From Xanthomonas rydalmerensis (GTDB lineage Bacteria > Pseudomonadota > Gammaproteobacteria > Xanthomonadales > Xanthomonadaceae): a stretch of DNA of 64,000 bases. Of the stretch, positions 41,182 through 50,021 are shown one piece after another. Positions within the stretch are counted from its first letter, which is position 1. Each line of letters opens with the position of its first letter. Below the pieces are notes generated by a model, which was not told where the DNA came from, searched no databases, and saw only the letters and a program-made list of their open reading frames with translations. The stretch covers positions 1 to 64,000 of the forward strand of contig NZ_CP126170.1 in NCBI RefSeq assembly GCF_033170385.1, written 5' to 3'. The translations under genes and the position numbers were made by a program.

Positions 41182-43959
41182 ATGCAATCACGTACCGAAC
41201 GCCGGAAGACACCGGTTACCTTGCTCGCGCTGTCGATCGGCCTGGCCCTGCAGGCCGGTGCCCTGCAGGCGCAGGAGGCGCCGGCGTCCACGCCGCCGGC
41301 CACGGCCTCGGCCGATGCCACTACCGAGCTCGACACCGTCGTCGTCACCGGCTACCGCGCCAGTGTCGAGAAGGCGCTGGACATCAAGCGCGCCGAGAAA
41401 GGCATGGTCGACGCGATCGTCGCCGAGGACGTGGGCAAGTTCCCCGACACCAACCTGGCCGAATCGCTGCAGCGCATCCCCGGCGTGGTCATCACCCGCG
41501 ACGCCGGCGAAGGCCGCAACATCTCCGTGCGCGGCCTCGGCCCGGACTTCACCCGCGTGCGCATCAACGGCATGGAGGCGCTGACCACGGTGGGCGCCAG
41601 CGACCAGAGCGGCGGCACCAACCGCGGCCGCGGCTTCGACTTCAACGTGTTCGCCTCGGACCTGTTCACCCAGATGGTGGTGCGCAAGACCGCCTCGGCC
41701 GACGTCGAGGAGGGCTCGCTGGGCGCCACGGTCGACCTGCGCACCGCGCGGCCGTTCGACTACGACGGCTTCACCTTCGCCGCCAACGGCCAGGCCACCT
41801 ACAACGGCATGTCGCAGAAGGCCGATCCGCGCATCGCCGCGCTGGTCGCCAACACCTGGGCCGACGGCACCTTCGGCGCGCTGATGTCGGTAGCCTATTC
41901 CGAGCGCCAGGTGCTCGAGGAAGGCAGCGGCACCACGCGCTGGGCCAACGGTCCCAGCAACAACGGCTACAGCCCCACCTCGCCGTTCGCCGCGGCCAAC
42001 AGCGCCAACGTGTTCAGCCCGCGCATCCCGCGCTACACGCAGATGGAGCACGAGCAGAACCGCCTGGGCGTCACCGGCTCGCTGCAGTGGAAGCCCAACG
42101 ACAGCACCGAGTTCTCGCTGGACGGCCTGTACTCGAAGATCGATGCCAAGCGCGACGAGCACTACATCGAGGCGATCAGCTTCAGCCGCGGCCGCTCGCA
42201 GAACGGCAAGCCGGACATGATCGTGCGCGACGGCTACGTCGACCCGGCTTCCGGTGCGCTGCTGTACGGCCGCTTCGACAACACCGACATCCGCTCGGAG
42301 AACCGCCACGACGAGTGGAACACGGTCTTCAAGCAGCTCACCTTGAACGGCGAGCACCGCTTCAGCGACACCTTCAAGATCACCGGCGAGATCGGCACCT
42401 CCAGTTCCAAGCACCGGAACCCGATCCAGACCACGGTGATCATGGACAAGAACAACGTCGCCGGGTACAGCTACGACTATCGCAACAGCTACACCTCGCC
42501 GGTGTTCGACTACGGCATCGACCCGACCGCCGCCAACGGCTGGACGCTGGCCGAAGTGCGCATGCGTCCGCAGTCGGCCAACAACAGCTTCGACACCGGC
42601 TCGCTGAACTTCGAGTGGAACCTGGGCCCGAACTTCACCCTCAAGGGCGGTGTGCTGGCCAAGAACTACGGCTTCGACACCAAGGAGTTCCGCCGCGCCT
42701 CCGAAACCAGCGTGCCGACCTTCGCCACCGGCAACCGCATCGTGCCGACCGACCTGGTCGCGCTCGCCGGGCTCAAGGGCATCGAGGGCACGCCGTCGAA
42801 CTGGGCGGTGCCCGACCTCAACGGGATTGCCGATGCGCTGGGCATCTACAGCGGCACCGGCACCTGGACGCTGACCGAACGCGCGGTCAACACCCGCAGC
42901 GTGGAAGAGAAGGACCGCGGCGCCTGGTTGATGGGCGACTTCGCCTTCGACATCGGCGCGATCCCGTTCTCCGGCAACGTCGGCGTGCGCTACGTGAAGA
43001 CCACCCAGTCCTCCACCGGCTACGCCCTGGTCGGCTCCAACCTGATCAACACCACGGTCGAGCGCACCTACAACGACACCCTGCCGTCGCTGAACCTGGT
43101 CGCCGAGATCACCCCGGACTTCCTGATCCGCTTTGGCGCCGCCAAGGTGATGACGCGGCCGGGCCTGGGCAGCCTGACCCCGGGCGTGACGGTTGCCGTC
43201 GCCGGCGGTGCGCGCACGGTCAGCGGCGGCAATCCGAACCTGGATCCGATCCGCGCCAAGACCGCCGACCTCGGTTTCGAGTGGTACCTGCAGGAAGGCG
43301 CGATGCTCGGCCTGGCGCTGTTCTACAAGGACATCGACAGCTTCGTGCAGACCGCGCGCACCATCGCCCCGTACTCCAGCAGCGGCCTGCCGGTCAGTCT
43401 GCTCGACGGCACCGGCGCGGCGGCCAGCGACGACTTCGTCTTCAGCGTGCCGCTCAACACCCCGGGCGGCAAGCTGAAGGGCGCCGAGTTCAACTACATC
43501 CAGCCCTTCAGCTTCCTGCCGGGCAAGTGGGCCAACTTCGGCACCCAGCTCAACTACACCTACGTGCAGTCGAAGATCCAGTACGTCACTGGTACCGGGG
43601 CGCTGTCGTTCAACACCGACCTCACCGGCCTGTCGAAGAACTCCTACAACGCCACGCTGTTCTACGAAGGCGAGCGCTTCAGCGGGCGCGTGTCGCTGAC
43701 CCACCGCGACGGCTACCTGACCCAGGTGCCGGCCACGGAGACCGGCTTCGACGTGCACGGCATGCGCGGCACCAATGTCGTGGACGCCAAGCTGACCTAC
43801 AAGATCGACGAGAAGATCGACATCAGCCTGGAAGGGTCGAACCTGACCAATGTGCCGTACTACGAGTGGGTGCAGACCAGCGCGGGCGGCGCGCAGTTGC
43901 CGCTGACCTACAGCGAGACCGGCCGCCAGTACGCGATCGGCGTGCGCTACAAGTTCTGA
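41182..43959 (+). CDS. TonB-dependent receptor, oligosaccharide-type
   Basis: A 925-residue outer-membrane receptor. The ATG at 41182 follows a strong GGAGGGGAGG ribosome site. Signal peptide about 1-30 (...LQAGALQA), TonB box LDTVVVTGYR (about 51-60), a plug with VGKFPDTNLAESLQRIPGV and ISVRGLGPDFTRVRINGMEA, and a barrel ending in YAIGVRYKF. This plug signature marks the large subclass that imports plant-derived oligosaccharides in Xanthomonas (the CUT loci). With kdgK and the LamG protein it likely forms a carbohydrate-scavenging locus; the substrate is unknown. Confidence 0.9.
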   Translation: MQSRTERRKTPVTLLALSIGLALQAGALQAQEAPASTPPATASADATTELDTVVVTGYRASVEKALDIKRAEKGMVDAIVAEDVGKFPDTNLAESLQRIPGVVITRDAGEGRNISVRGLGPDFTRVRINGMEALTTVGASDQSGGTNRGRGFDFNVFASDLFTQMVVRKTASADVEEGSLGATVDLRTARPFDYDGFTFAANGQATYNGMSQKADPRIAALVANTWADGTFGALMSVAYSERQVLEEGSGTTRWANGPSNNGYSPTSPFAAANSANVFSPRIPRYTQMEHEQNRLGVTGSLQWKPNDSTEFSLDGLYSKIDAKRDEHYIEAISFSRGRSQNGKPDMIVRDGYVDPASGALLYGRFDNTDIRSENRHDEWNTVFKQLTLNGEHRFSDTFKITGEIGTSSSKHRNPIQTTVIMDKNNVAGYSYDYRNSYTSPVFDYGIDPTAANGWTLAEVRMRPQSANNSFDTGSLNFEWNLGPNFTLKGGVLAKNYGFDTKEFRRASETSVPTFATGNRIVPTDLVALAGLKGIEGTPSNWAVPDLNGIADALGIYSGTGTWTLTERAVNTRSVEEKDRGAWLMGDFAFDIGAIPFSGNVGVRYVKTTQSSTGYALVGSNLINTTVERTYNDTLPSLNLVAEITPDFLIRFGAAKVMTRPGLGSLTPGVTVAVAGGARTVSGGNPNLDPIRAKTADLGFEWYLQEGAMLGLALFYKDIDSFVQTARTIAPYSSSGLPVSLLDGTGAAASDDFVFSVPLNTPGGKLKGAEFNYIQPFSFLPGKWANFGTQLNYTYVQSKIQYVTGTGALSFNTDLTGLSKNSYNATLFYEGERFSGRVSLTHRDGYLTQVPATETGFDVHGMRGTNVVDAKLTYKIDEKIDISLEGSNLTNVPYYEWVQTSAGGAQLPLTYSETGRQYAIGVRYKF

Positions 43960-44233
43960 AGACTGCGTTCGCCGGTGCCGCGTTGCGGCATCGGCAACGC
44001 CCCGCCGCCCGCATACTCGCGGGCCGGGGAGGGAGATCGCCGCGCGCTGTCATGGCGCGCGCCGATCGCAAAGGAGCGAGATGAAACAGGCAATGTGCCG
44101 CAGCGCCATGCGCGCTGCCCGTGGTGTGGCGGCAATGGGGGTCCGGGGATGGCAGCGCCTGGAGGCACATGCGATGCGATGCCTGACCGCCATCGGCTCC
44201 GCATGCACGCCATCGTATGTGCCGGCATCGCGC

Positions 44234-44296
44234 GTCGCGGCTGAAGCCGCTCCTACACCAGCACCTGCTCTTCGTAGGAGCGGCTTCAGCCGCGGC
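44234..44296. repeat. REP pair between receptor and LamG gene
   Basis: Minus copy at 44234-44256 and plus copy at 44274-44296 (outward orientation). They lie in an open frame running into the LamG gene, which argues that the real start of that gene is downstream. Confidence 0.85.
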
Positions 44297-44380
44297 GGGC
44301 TTTCCCGATCCACTTTGACACTCCAGAACTGTAGCGCACGCATCGCCAACGCGAAGGCTCCACGCCGCATCGCGCACCGC

Positions 44381-47300
44381 ATGGCCCTGCTCTGCACCCT
44401 CGCACTCCCCACCATCGCGGCCGCTGCCGCAGCCCCCGAACTCCTGTTCCGCGTCTCCGCCGACCACGGCCTGGACGCCGACGTCGCCCAGGGCGATGCA
44501 ACCCCCAACTTCCGCGACAAGATCGCCCTGGTGCCCACCGGCGTGTCCGGGCAGGCGATCGAATGGGCCGACGACGGCGTGCTGTCCTGGAACGCCCCCG
44601 GCAACATCTACACCCAGCGTGGCACGCTGTCGTTCTTCTGGCGTTTGCGCTACCCGGTGGGCGAAGCCCCGTTCGTGATCTTCCGCGTCGGCTACGCCGA
44701 CCACACCAGCTGGGACATGGCCTGGCTGCGCATCGACTGGAACGGCCACGGCTTCGATGCCTTCGTCACCGATGCCAACCTGGCGCGCACCCGCGTCTCC
44801 TTCAAGCTCGACCGCAACCCGGCACCCAGCGCCTGGACCCACCTGGCCTTCGCCTGGGACGAGACCCGCGGCGTGCGCCTGTACGTGGACGGCAAGGAAG
44901 CCGCACGCGTGGACTGCACCCAGGCCTGCGCCGATGGCGGCTCGCTCGACTTCGACGCCGCGCTCGACCAGCTCGGCCTGGCCGCGCGCGTGCTGGCGCC
45001 GCACCAGGTGCAGAGCCGCTACAACTTCCTGCGCGGCAGCGACTTCGACGAGATCCGCGTGTACGACCGCATGCTCGATGCCGCGGGTGTCGCCGCCCTG
45101 GCCCGGCAGCAGGAACCGCGCAGCGCCGAGGCCGTGCCCGACAGCGCCGCGCGCAACGCATGGCTGCACCGCTTCGGCTGGGACCACGGCCGTGCACCGC
45201 CGGTGCTGGACGCGCCATCCACGCGCATCCGCAAGGTCGAGTTCGCCGACGCCAAGGACCTGAAGGAGTGGATGTGGAAGGCGACCGACGGCATCGCCGA
45301 GACCACCTGGCCCGGCGTGTACAACCGCTCGCGCCTGCCCGGCCGCAACGACTACTTCCAGCTGCCCGACTGGAACGTCTACGTCGAAGGCGGCAAGGCG
45401 CTGGACCTGGCCCTGCCCGACGAACCGTTCAACCGCATCGAACTGCGCGGCGCCGCCTACGGCCAGGCCACCTATGCCGCCGACGGCGCCACGCCCACGC
45501 CGCTGTTCTCGCGCGCCCAGGGCACGGTGCGCAGCGTCGACCAGTTCGAACGCCGACGTGGCGGCCACCTGCGCTTCACCAACATCGCCCAGGAAACCCC
45601 GATCCAGGAGATCTGGGCCTACGACGTCGGTGCCGGCGCCGAGCCGGCCAACCCCAGCGCCACGCTGCGCTACACCGTGCACAGCGACATCGCCCCGGAC
45701 TACGCCAACCTCGCCGCGCTGCGCGCCTACATCGCCGGCCGCTACCCGCCGGACGAGCGCAGCACCGTGGTCGCGCTGCCGAGCAAGGCGCCCTCACGCA
45801 AGCGCGCCGACGAAAAGACCGCGGTGCCGCCGCTGCCCATCGTGCACGTGCTCATTCCCTCCAACCTCGGCGACGCCCCGGCCGCGCAGCCGCTGATGCG
45901 CAGCTGGTCGTACGGCTGGGAGAACATGCACGATGGCCTGGACGGCATCGCCATCGACCTGCCGGCGCTGCAGCTGCCGGCCACGCACAACGGCCTGATC
46001 CCGCTCAACATCCGCGTCAAGGATCCGATTTGGCCCGGCCGCGACATGCTCGACGTGTCGGTCTCGGTCGCGCCCGGGCAGGCGCGCACCCTGTGGCTGG
46101 ACTTGCGCGACCGCATCCTCGGCGACGACAGCCTGATGCTCAGCATCGCCTCGGCCGCGCCCGGCTTCGACGCGCGCGCGCTGGACGGCGCGCAACTGCG
46201 CCTGCTGTTCAAACCGCGCGAGCAGGCCAAGGCCGAGCACATCGCCGATCGCTTCAATCAGGTCAAGGACAACTGGGGCTTCCTGGTCGAGGAACACACC
46301 ACCTCCAAGCGCCAGCGCCTGTACGCGCGCCTGGATGCCGACATCCACGACCTGCTGCGGGTGGACCCGGACAATGCGCTGGGCCGCCAGTACTGGGCCG
46401 ACATCAGCTACGGCAACCAGGGCCCGCTGCCGGTGCAACTGCCGCAGCCGCCCAAGGGCGTGCCGGGCTGGGCGTTCTGGCAGCTGGAAGACCTCAAGGC
46501 CACGCGCCGCTACATCAACTGGTGGATCGACGAACGCCAGGTGGATTACGGCGATTTCGGTGGCGGCATCTCCGACGATTCCGACCTCACCCAGCAATGG
46601 CCCGGCGTCGCCCTGATGGGCGTGGACCCGGACAAGCTCAACGCCTCGCTCACCGCCCTGTCCGACGCCAACTACCGCAACGGCATGTTCACCGACGGCC
46701 TCTCCACCATCGAGACCGACGAACTGCATTCCTACGAAGACGGCATCAACATCAACAGCGCCATGCTCTACCTCAACTGGGGCGACCCGCTGACGGTGGA
46801 GCGGCTGATGCGCACGGTGAAGGCGTTCGACACCATCATCCAGGTCAACCCGCAGGGCCACCTGCTGTTCGCCAGCAACTGGTTCGGCGGGCGCAAGGTC
46901 TACCGCGAACCGAACTGGCAGTGGCAAAAACCCTACTCGTTCCCGATCCTGCACCCGGCGCTGCTGCTGGGCGGCTACAACGCCGACCCCAATAGCCGCC
47001 GCATCGTCACCGGCTTGGCCGACGGCTACCTGGCCCACGCCTACACCGACGCCAAGGGCCAGTGGGCGCTGCCCAACGAGATCAACTGGGCCACCGGCAA
47101 GACCCGCGGCGGCAGCCTGTTCGACGGCAGCGGCGGCCCCGACACCCTGCACACCTTCTGGGCCGCCTACCGCTGGACCGGCGACGCGCGCTACCTCAAG
47201 CCCATCGACTACCGCGTCGCCAAGGCCGGCCCCGGCGGCCTGTCAATGCTCAACGAGAATTTCCTCGACGTGCTCGGCAAGCGCGACAGCTGGGGCGCCG

Positions 47301-48196
47301 ACCTGGCCAAGACAGCGGCCGACGCCGACGCCGACGATGCCCCTGACTTCGCCCACCATGTCGCCTGGGAACAGAGCGGCGACCCGCGCTGGCTGGAAAC
47401 CCTGTACCGCGCCGAGACCCGCGACAAACTGCAGACCTTCTACATGAACACCGAAGGCCACTGGTGGAGCGACCGCGTCGAATCGCCCACCGTGAACCTG
47501 CAACGCGCCCGCCTGGGCGGTGTCGCCCTCAAGCGCAACCAGACCTACCCCGGCCAGACCGTCAGCTGGCGCTTCTCCGATCCGGAAGGCGCGGTGCAGG
47601 TGGCACTGCTGCTGCCGAAGCCGCGGCAGGATCGATTTACCGTCATCGGCTACAACACCAGCGGCAAGGTGCAGCGGGCGCAGATGACCGGCTGGAACGT
47701 TGCCGCCGGGCAGTGGCGCATGCGTGTGGGTATTGATCGCGATGGCGATGGGAAGATCGACGGCAAGGCGGCTACCCGCGAATTTGCGTTCGAGAAGAGC
47801 GGGGCGGTGGATGTGGAATTTCCGGCGGGGCAGACGTCGGTGATGGAGTTCGAGCTGGTCACGCCTGCTGCGGTGCCGGTCGAGGAGCGGCCGGACCTAG
47901 GGATTGGGCGTGGGGATGTGCGGGTGACTAGCGATGCCATCGAAGTCAACGTGCATAGCCTGGGGCATGTGGATGCGCCGGCTGGGTTTGTGGTGTTGGA
48001 GGATGCGCGTGGCAGGGAATTGGCGCGGGCAGCGTTTCCTGCGTTGGAGGCGCCGCGGGATTTGGAGCCGAAGACTGCGAACGTGCGGTTGGCTTTGCCG
48101 GCGGGCGGTAACGCCAAGGGCGCACGGTTGCGGATCGTTACCGAAGGCGAAGTTGCCGAACTGACACAGCGCAATAATGTGATGGAGTTGCCCTGA
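44381..48196 (+). CDS. Large secreted protein with LamG and CARDB domains
   Basis: A 1271-residue protein. The frame opens at 44081, but the first 100 codons contain a REP pair, so the ATG at 44381 is chosen; it is followed by a signal peptide (MALLCTLALPTIAAAAAA). Residues about 20-230 form a LamG/concanavalin-type lectin fold (YTQRGTLSFFWRLRYP, WTHLAFAWDETRGVRLYVDGKEAA in parts). The long core (about 240-1080), rich in Trp and Asp, resembles helical carbohydrate-active enzymes but fits no family I can name. A calcium-loop D1119-x-D1121-x-D1123-G-x-I-D follows, and the last 100 residues (PDLGIGRGDVRV ... TQRNNVMELP) look like a CARDB adhesion domain. It is presumably a periplasmic or surface glycan-degrading enzyme serving the adjacent receptor. 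Confidence 0.75.
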   Translation: MALLCTLALPTIAAAAAAPELLFRVSADHGLDADVAQGDATPNFRDKIALVPTGVSGQAIEWADDGVLSWNAPGNIYTQRGTLSFFWRLRYPVGEAPFVIFRVGYADHTSWDMAWLRIDWNGHGFDAFVTDANLARTRVSFKLDRNPAPSAWTHLAFAWDETRGVRLYVDGKEAARVDCTQACADGGSLDFDAALDQLGLAARVLAPHQVQSRYNFLRGSDFDEIRVYDRMLDAAGVAALARQQEPRSAEAVPDSAARNAWLHRFGWDHGRAPPVLDAPSTRIRKVEFADAKDLKEWMWKATDGIAETTWPGVYNRSRLPGRNDYFQLPDWNVYVEGGKALDLALPDEPFNRIELRGAAYGQATYAADGATPTPLFSRAQGTVRSVDQFERRRGGHLRFTNIAQETPIQEIWAYDVGAGAEPANPSATLRYTVHSDIAPDYANLAALRAYIAGRYPPDERSTVVALPSKAPSRKRADEKTAVPPLPIVHVLIPSNLGDAPAAQPLMRSWSYGWENMHDGLDGIAIDLPALQLPATHNGLIPLNIRVKDPIWPGRDMLDVSVSVAPGQARTLWLDLRDRILGDDSLMLSIASAAPGFDARALDGAQLRLLFKPREQAKAEHIADRFNQVKDNWGFLVEEHTTSKRQRLYARLDADIHDLLRVDPDNALGRQYWADISYGNQGPLPVQLPQPPKGVPGWAFWQLEDLKATRRYINWWIDERQVDYGDFGGGISDDSDLTQQWPGVALMGVDPDKLNASLTALSDANYRNGMFTDGLSTIETDELHSYEDGININSAMLYLNWGDPLTVERLMRTVKAFDTIIQVNPQGHLLFASNWFGGRKVYREPNWQWQKPYSFPILHPALLLGGYNADPNSRRIVTGLADGYLAHAYTDAKGQWALPNEINWATGKTRGGSLFDGSGGPDTLHTFWAAYRWTGDARYLKPIDYRVAKAGPGGLSMLNENFLDVLGKRDSWGADLAKTAADADADDAPDFAHHVAWEQSGDPRWLETLYRAETRDKLQTFYMNTEGHWWSDRVESPTVNLQRARLGGVALKRNQTYPGQTVSWRFSDPEGAVQVALLLPKPRQDRFTVIGYNTSGKVQRAQMTGWNVAAGQWRMRVGIDRDGDGKIDGKAATREFAFEKSGAVDVEFPAGQTSVMEFELVTPAAVPVEERPDLGIGRGDVRVTSDAIEVNVHSLGHVDAPAGFVVLEDARGRELARAAFPALEAPRDLEPKTANVRLALPAGGNAKGARLRIVTEGEVAELTQRNNVMELP

Positions 48197-48329
48197 TCCA
48201 GCAGGGCATAAGCCGGCAGCGCGCCCTTTGATAACGGGAGGCCTTGTCGCAAGGAGGCGACTTCGGGACAGAATCTACATTTGTCTCCACGCGCCGCATC
48301 GCGTCGTGCTACAACAGAATCGTCTATCT

Positions 48330-48341
48330 GGGGGGGGGGGG
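48330..48341 (+). repeat. Run of twelve G
   Basis: A homopolymer of 12 G in the 249-bp gap after the LamG gene, outside any convincing gene. Such tracts slip in replication and in sequencing. Confidence 0.7.
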
Positions 48342-48445
48342 ACGCCCGGCGGATCTCATTTAACGGTTCCGCGTGCTTGCGCTGTGCAGCGCACACTCAG
48401 TGCGCGTCATGAAAGCTAGAAGTCGACATTTCTCAGGGGGAATCG

Positions 48446-48655
48446 ATGTTCACCAGAGTTTCGATCATCACGGCGCTGGCCGGCTTCGCCATGTGCCTGG
48501 CCGCTGCATCTGTAGACGCCCGAGTCCGTGCGTCCGGCGCACATCACACATCCAGTCACGGCGGGCACTACTCGTCTGGCCACGGCTCTTCGCATAAGGG
48601 CAGTAGTTACAGTAGTCCGAGTACCAACAATCAATACCGGCGGCATAAGTCCTAA
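48446..48655 (+). CDS. Small secreted Ser/His/Gly-rich protein
   Basis: A 69-residue protein with a signal peptide (MFTRVSIITALAGFAMCLAAASVDA) and a mature part of about 44 residues rich in Ser, His and Gly (HHTSSHGGHYSSGHGSSHKG), ending in a basic RRHKS. AGGGGG precedes the ATG. His-rich short exported proteins may bind metal; no family is recognised. It marks the left edge of the low-GC region. Confidence 0.65.
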   Translation: MFTRVSIITALAGFAMCLAAASVDARVRASGAHHTSSHGGHYSSGHGSSHKGSSYSSPSTNNQYRRHKS

Positions 48656-48707
48656 TCTTTATAACCTGCGAACTTGGTGACGCGAGCAGACACTTTGGTA
48701 GAGAAAA

Positions 48708-48764
48708 TGGCGTCAGCTTGCTCTTTTCCCGTGCCCAGCATCTTAGAAATCGCACTCTGACCCG
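48708..48764. repeat. GGGGTCAGAG-family inverted repeat, copy 1
   Basis: Imperfect arms TGGCGTCAGCTTGC and GCACTCTGACCC around a central GTGCCCAGCA. The most diverged copy of the family. Confidence 0.6.
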
Positions 48765-48955
48765 GTTATCTGTAAGTGATGAGTATGCTGGGCCGCTCTC
48801 ATAGCCGCGTGAATCGCAATGCTGTGTCAGCTACATCTGGGACTTCCAGGTATCCCGATGCATGTCGTCCGGCTGCGACGTTCGAGGGGATTGGGACTAG
48901 GGGATTAATTCCCTGAGTCCTTTATTGAGCATTAGGCATCGTTGGGGGATTATCA

Positions 48956-49804
48956 GTGCCGTTGAGAAAACTAAACATTCGAGGCGCCACCGCATTCACT
49001 ACGCCTCAAGGCCAAGTCATTTTCAAGGTCAAAGACACGCACACACTAATTCAAGCGGCTGGATACCTGAAGCATGTCAGGGGAAGCAAAAATTCAGAGT
49101 TGGTCTACTTCCGTGGCGAGTCTAGGCTATATCCAACTATGCCTCCAACAGCCTTTCGCGGGATTTCAACGGCGCGAGGCGGATCTAACGCTATAAATCG
49201 AATTAATGGAGCGATCGCAAGATTTTCAAGGCCACTAAAAGCCACTTGCGATTACGCACATGAAGCGCTGCTTCAGCATTACGGACTTAGAACAACTTGG
49301 ATTGACCTAGTAGATAACATCTGGGTGGCGCTGTGGTTCGCTTGCCATAGTGCAAAATCGGTTGGCCCATCTGGCGAGTACCTTCATTTTGAGCGTCGCG
49401 TACCACGTTCTGACCCATCTGGAAAAGCGTACGTGCTTTTGGTCGCTGCCGATGCCGTTGCACCTGATAGTAAGCGTCCCGGATTCTACGCCGGACCAAA
49501 TACGGAGTTAATTGACCTCAGAATTGCAGCGCCTTCTGTCTTTGTACGCCCACATGCACAACACGGACTTCTAATGCGAAAGAAGGGTGATGCTGTACGG
49601 CGGCCGTTTGATTACAGCAGTCAGATTCGAGGAATTCTTGAGATCGAACTAGTGGATGCACTTGAATGGCTTGGAAACAGCACTGCCCTTAGTACGCATA
49701 GCTTGTTCCCACCGCCGTCATACGATTTGGGATACGGCAACTTACTGGCCGTAGGATTCCAGGGAGCAAAGAACGTCGGATGCGTATTTCACATTGGGGC
49801 GTGA
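48956..49804 (+). CDS. FRG domain protein
   Basis: A 282-residue protein starting at GTG with GGGGGA upstream. It contains the FRG-domain hallmarks: YFRGES at 51-56, ALLQHYGLRTTWIDLVDNIW at 104-123 followed by ALWFAC, and QHGLLMRKKGD later. FRG domains are found in mobile islands and in several toxin or anti-phage proteins, but their activity is not established. The gene is visibly AT-richer than the chromosome around it. Directly after its stop lies GTCTAAC, the usual inner end of an integron attC site, so this is probably a former gene cassette. No upstream attC is clear; ATTAGGC at 48931-48937 is a weak candidate core. Confidence 0.82.
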   Translation: MPLRKLNIRGATAFTTPQGQVIFKVKDTHTLIQAAGYLKHVRGSKNSELVYFRGESRLYPTMPPTAFRGISTARGGSNAINRINGAIARFSRPLKATCDYAHEALLQHYGLRTTWIDLVDNIWVALWFACHSAKSVGPSGEYLHFERRVPRSDPSGKAYVLLVAADAVAPDSKRPGFYAGPNTELIDLRIAAPSVFVRPHAQHGLLMRKKGDAVRRPFDYSSQIRGILEIELVDALEWLGNSTALSTHSLFPPPSYDLGYGNLLAVGFQGAKNVGCVFHIGA

Positions 49805-49805
49805 T

Positions 49806-49820
49806 GTCTAACTGTTAGAA
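49806..49820 (+). other. Collapsed attC core sites after the FRG gene
   Basis: GTCTAACTGTTAGAA: an inverse core (GTCTAAC) immediately followed by a core-like GTTAGAA, without the arms between them. It may be a deleted attC or a cassette junction. Confidence 0.4.
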
Positions 49821-49856
49821 ACAAACGGGGCCAGGTTGCGTTTTAGCTGGGAGACA

Positions 49857-49898
49857 GGGGTCAGAGTGCAATTTTCTTGGAAAGTGTGCTTTGACCCC
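49857..49898. repeat. GGGGTCAGAG-family inverted repeat, copy 2
   Basis: GGGGTCAGAGTGCAATTTT and AAAGTGTGCTTTGACCCC, with almost no spacer: the shortest copy. Confidence 0.8.
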
Positions 49899-49945
49899 TT
49901 TTATCCTAATGGTCAACGTTGGTGGTGGCTGTCGTGGGACTAGCC

Positions 49946-50005
49946 CTCTAACAATTCGTCCGAGCCGAAGCGGCTTCGCGGCGCGGCTTAACTCAGGTGT
50001 TATCC
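49946..50005 (+). other. attC recombination site 1 (60 bp)
   Basis: An integron attC (59-base element): inverse core CTCTAAC at 49946-49952, then AATTCGTCCGAGCCG, a short GC-rich loop, GGCTTAACTCAGG, and core GTTATCC at 49999-50005. The arms AGCCG and CGGCT pair across the site. Sequence and 60-bp length are close to the attC of aadA-type resistance cassettes. The EcsC-like gene starts 17 bp later. Confidence 0.85.
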
Positions 50006-50021
50006 ATCATGGGGGACTTCA

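Noticed and set aside
44081..44380. Upstream start of the LamG gene at 44081
   Set aside because: The first 100 codons contain a REP pair and no protein-like sequence; a signal peptide begins at 44381.
48931..48937. ATTAGGC as the right core of an attC upstream of the FRG gene
   Set aside because: One mismatch in the core and no matching left half within 150 bp; kept only as a weak hint.
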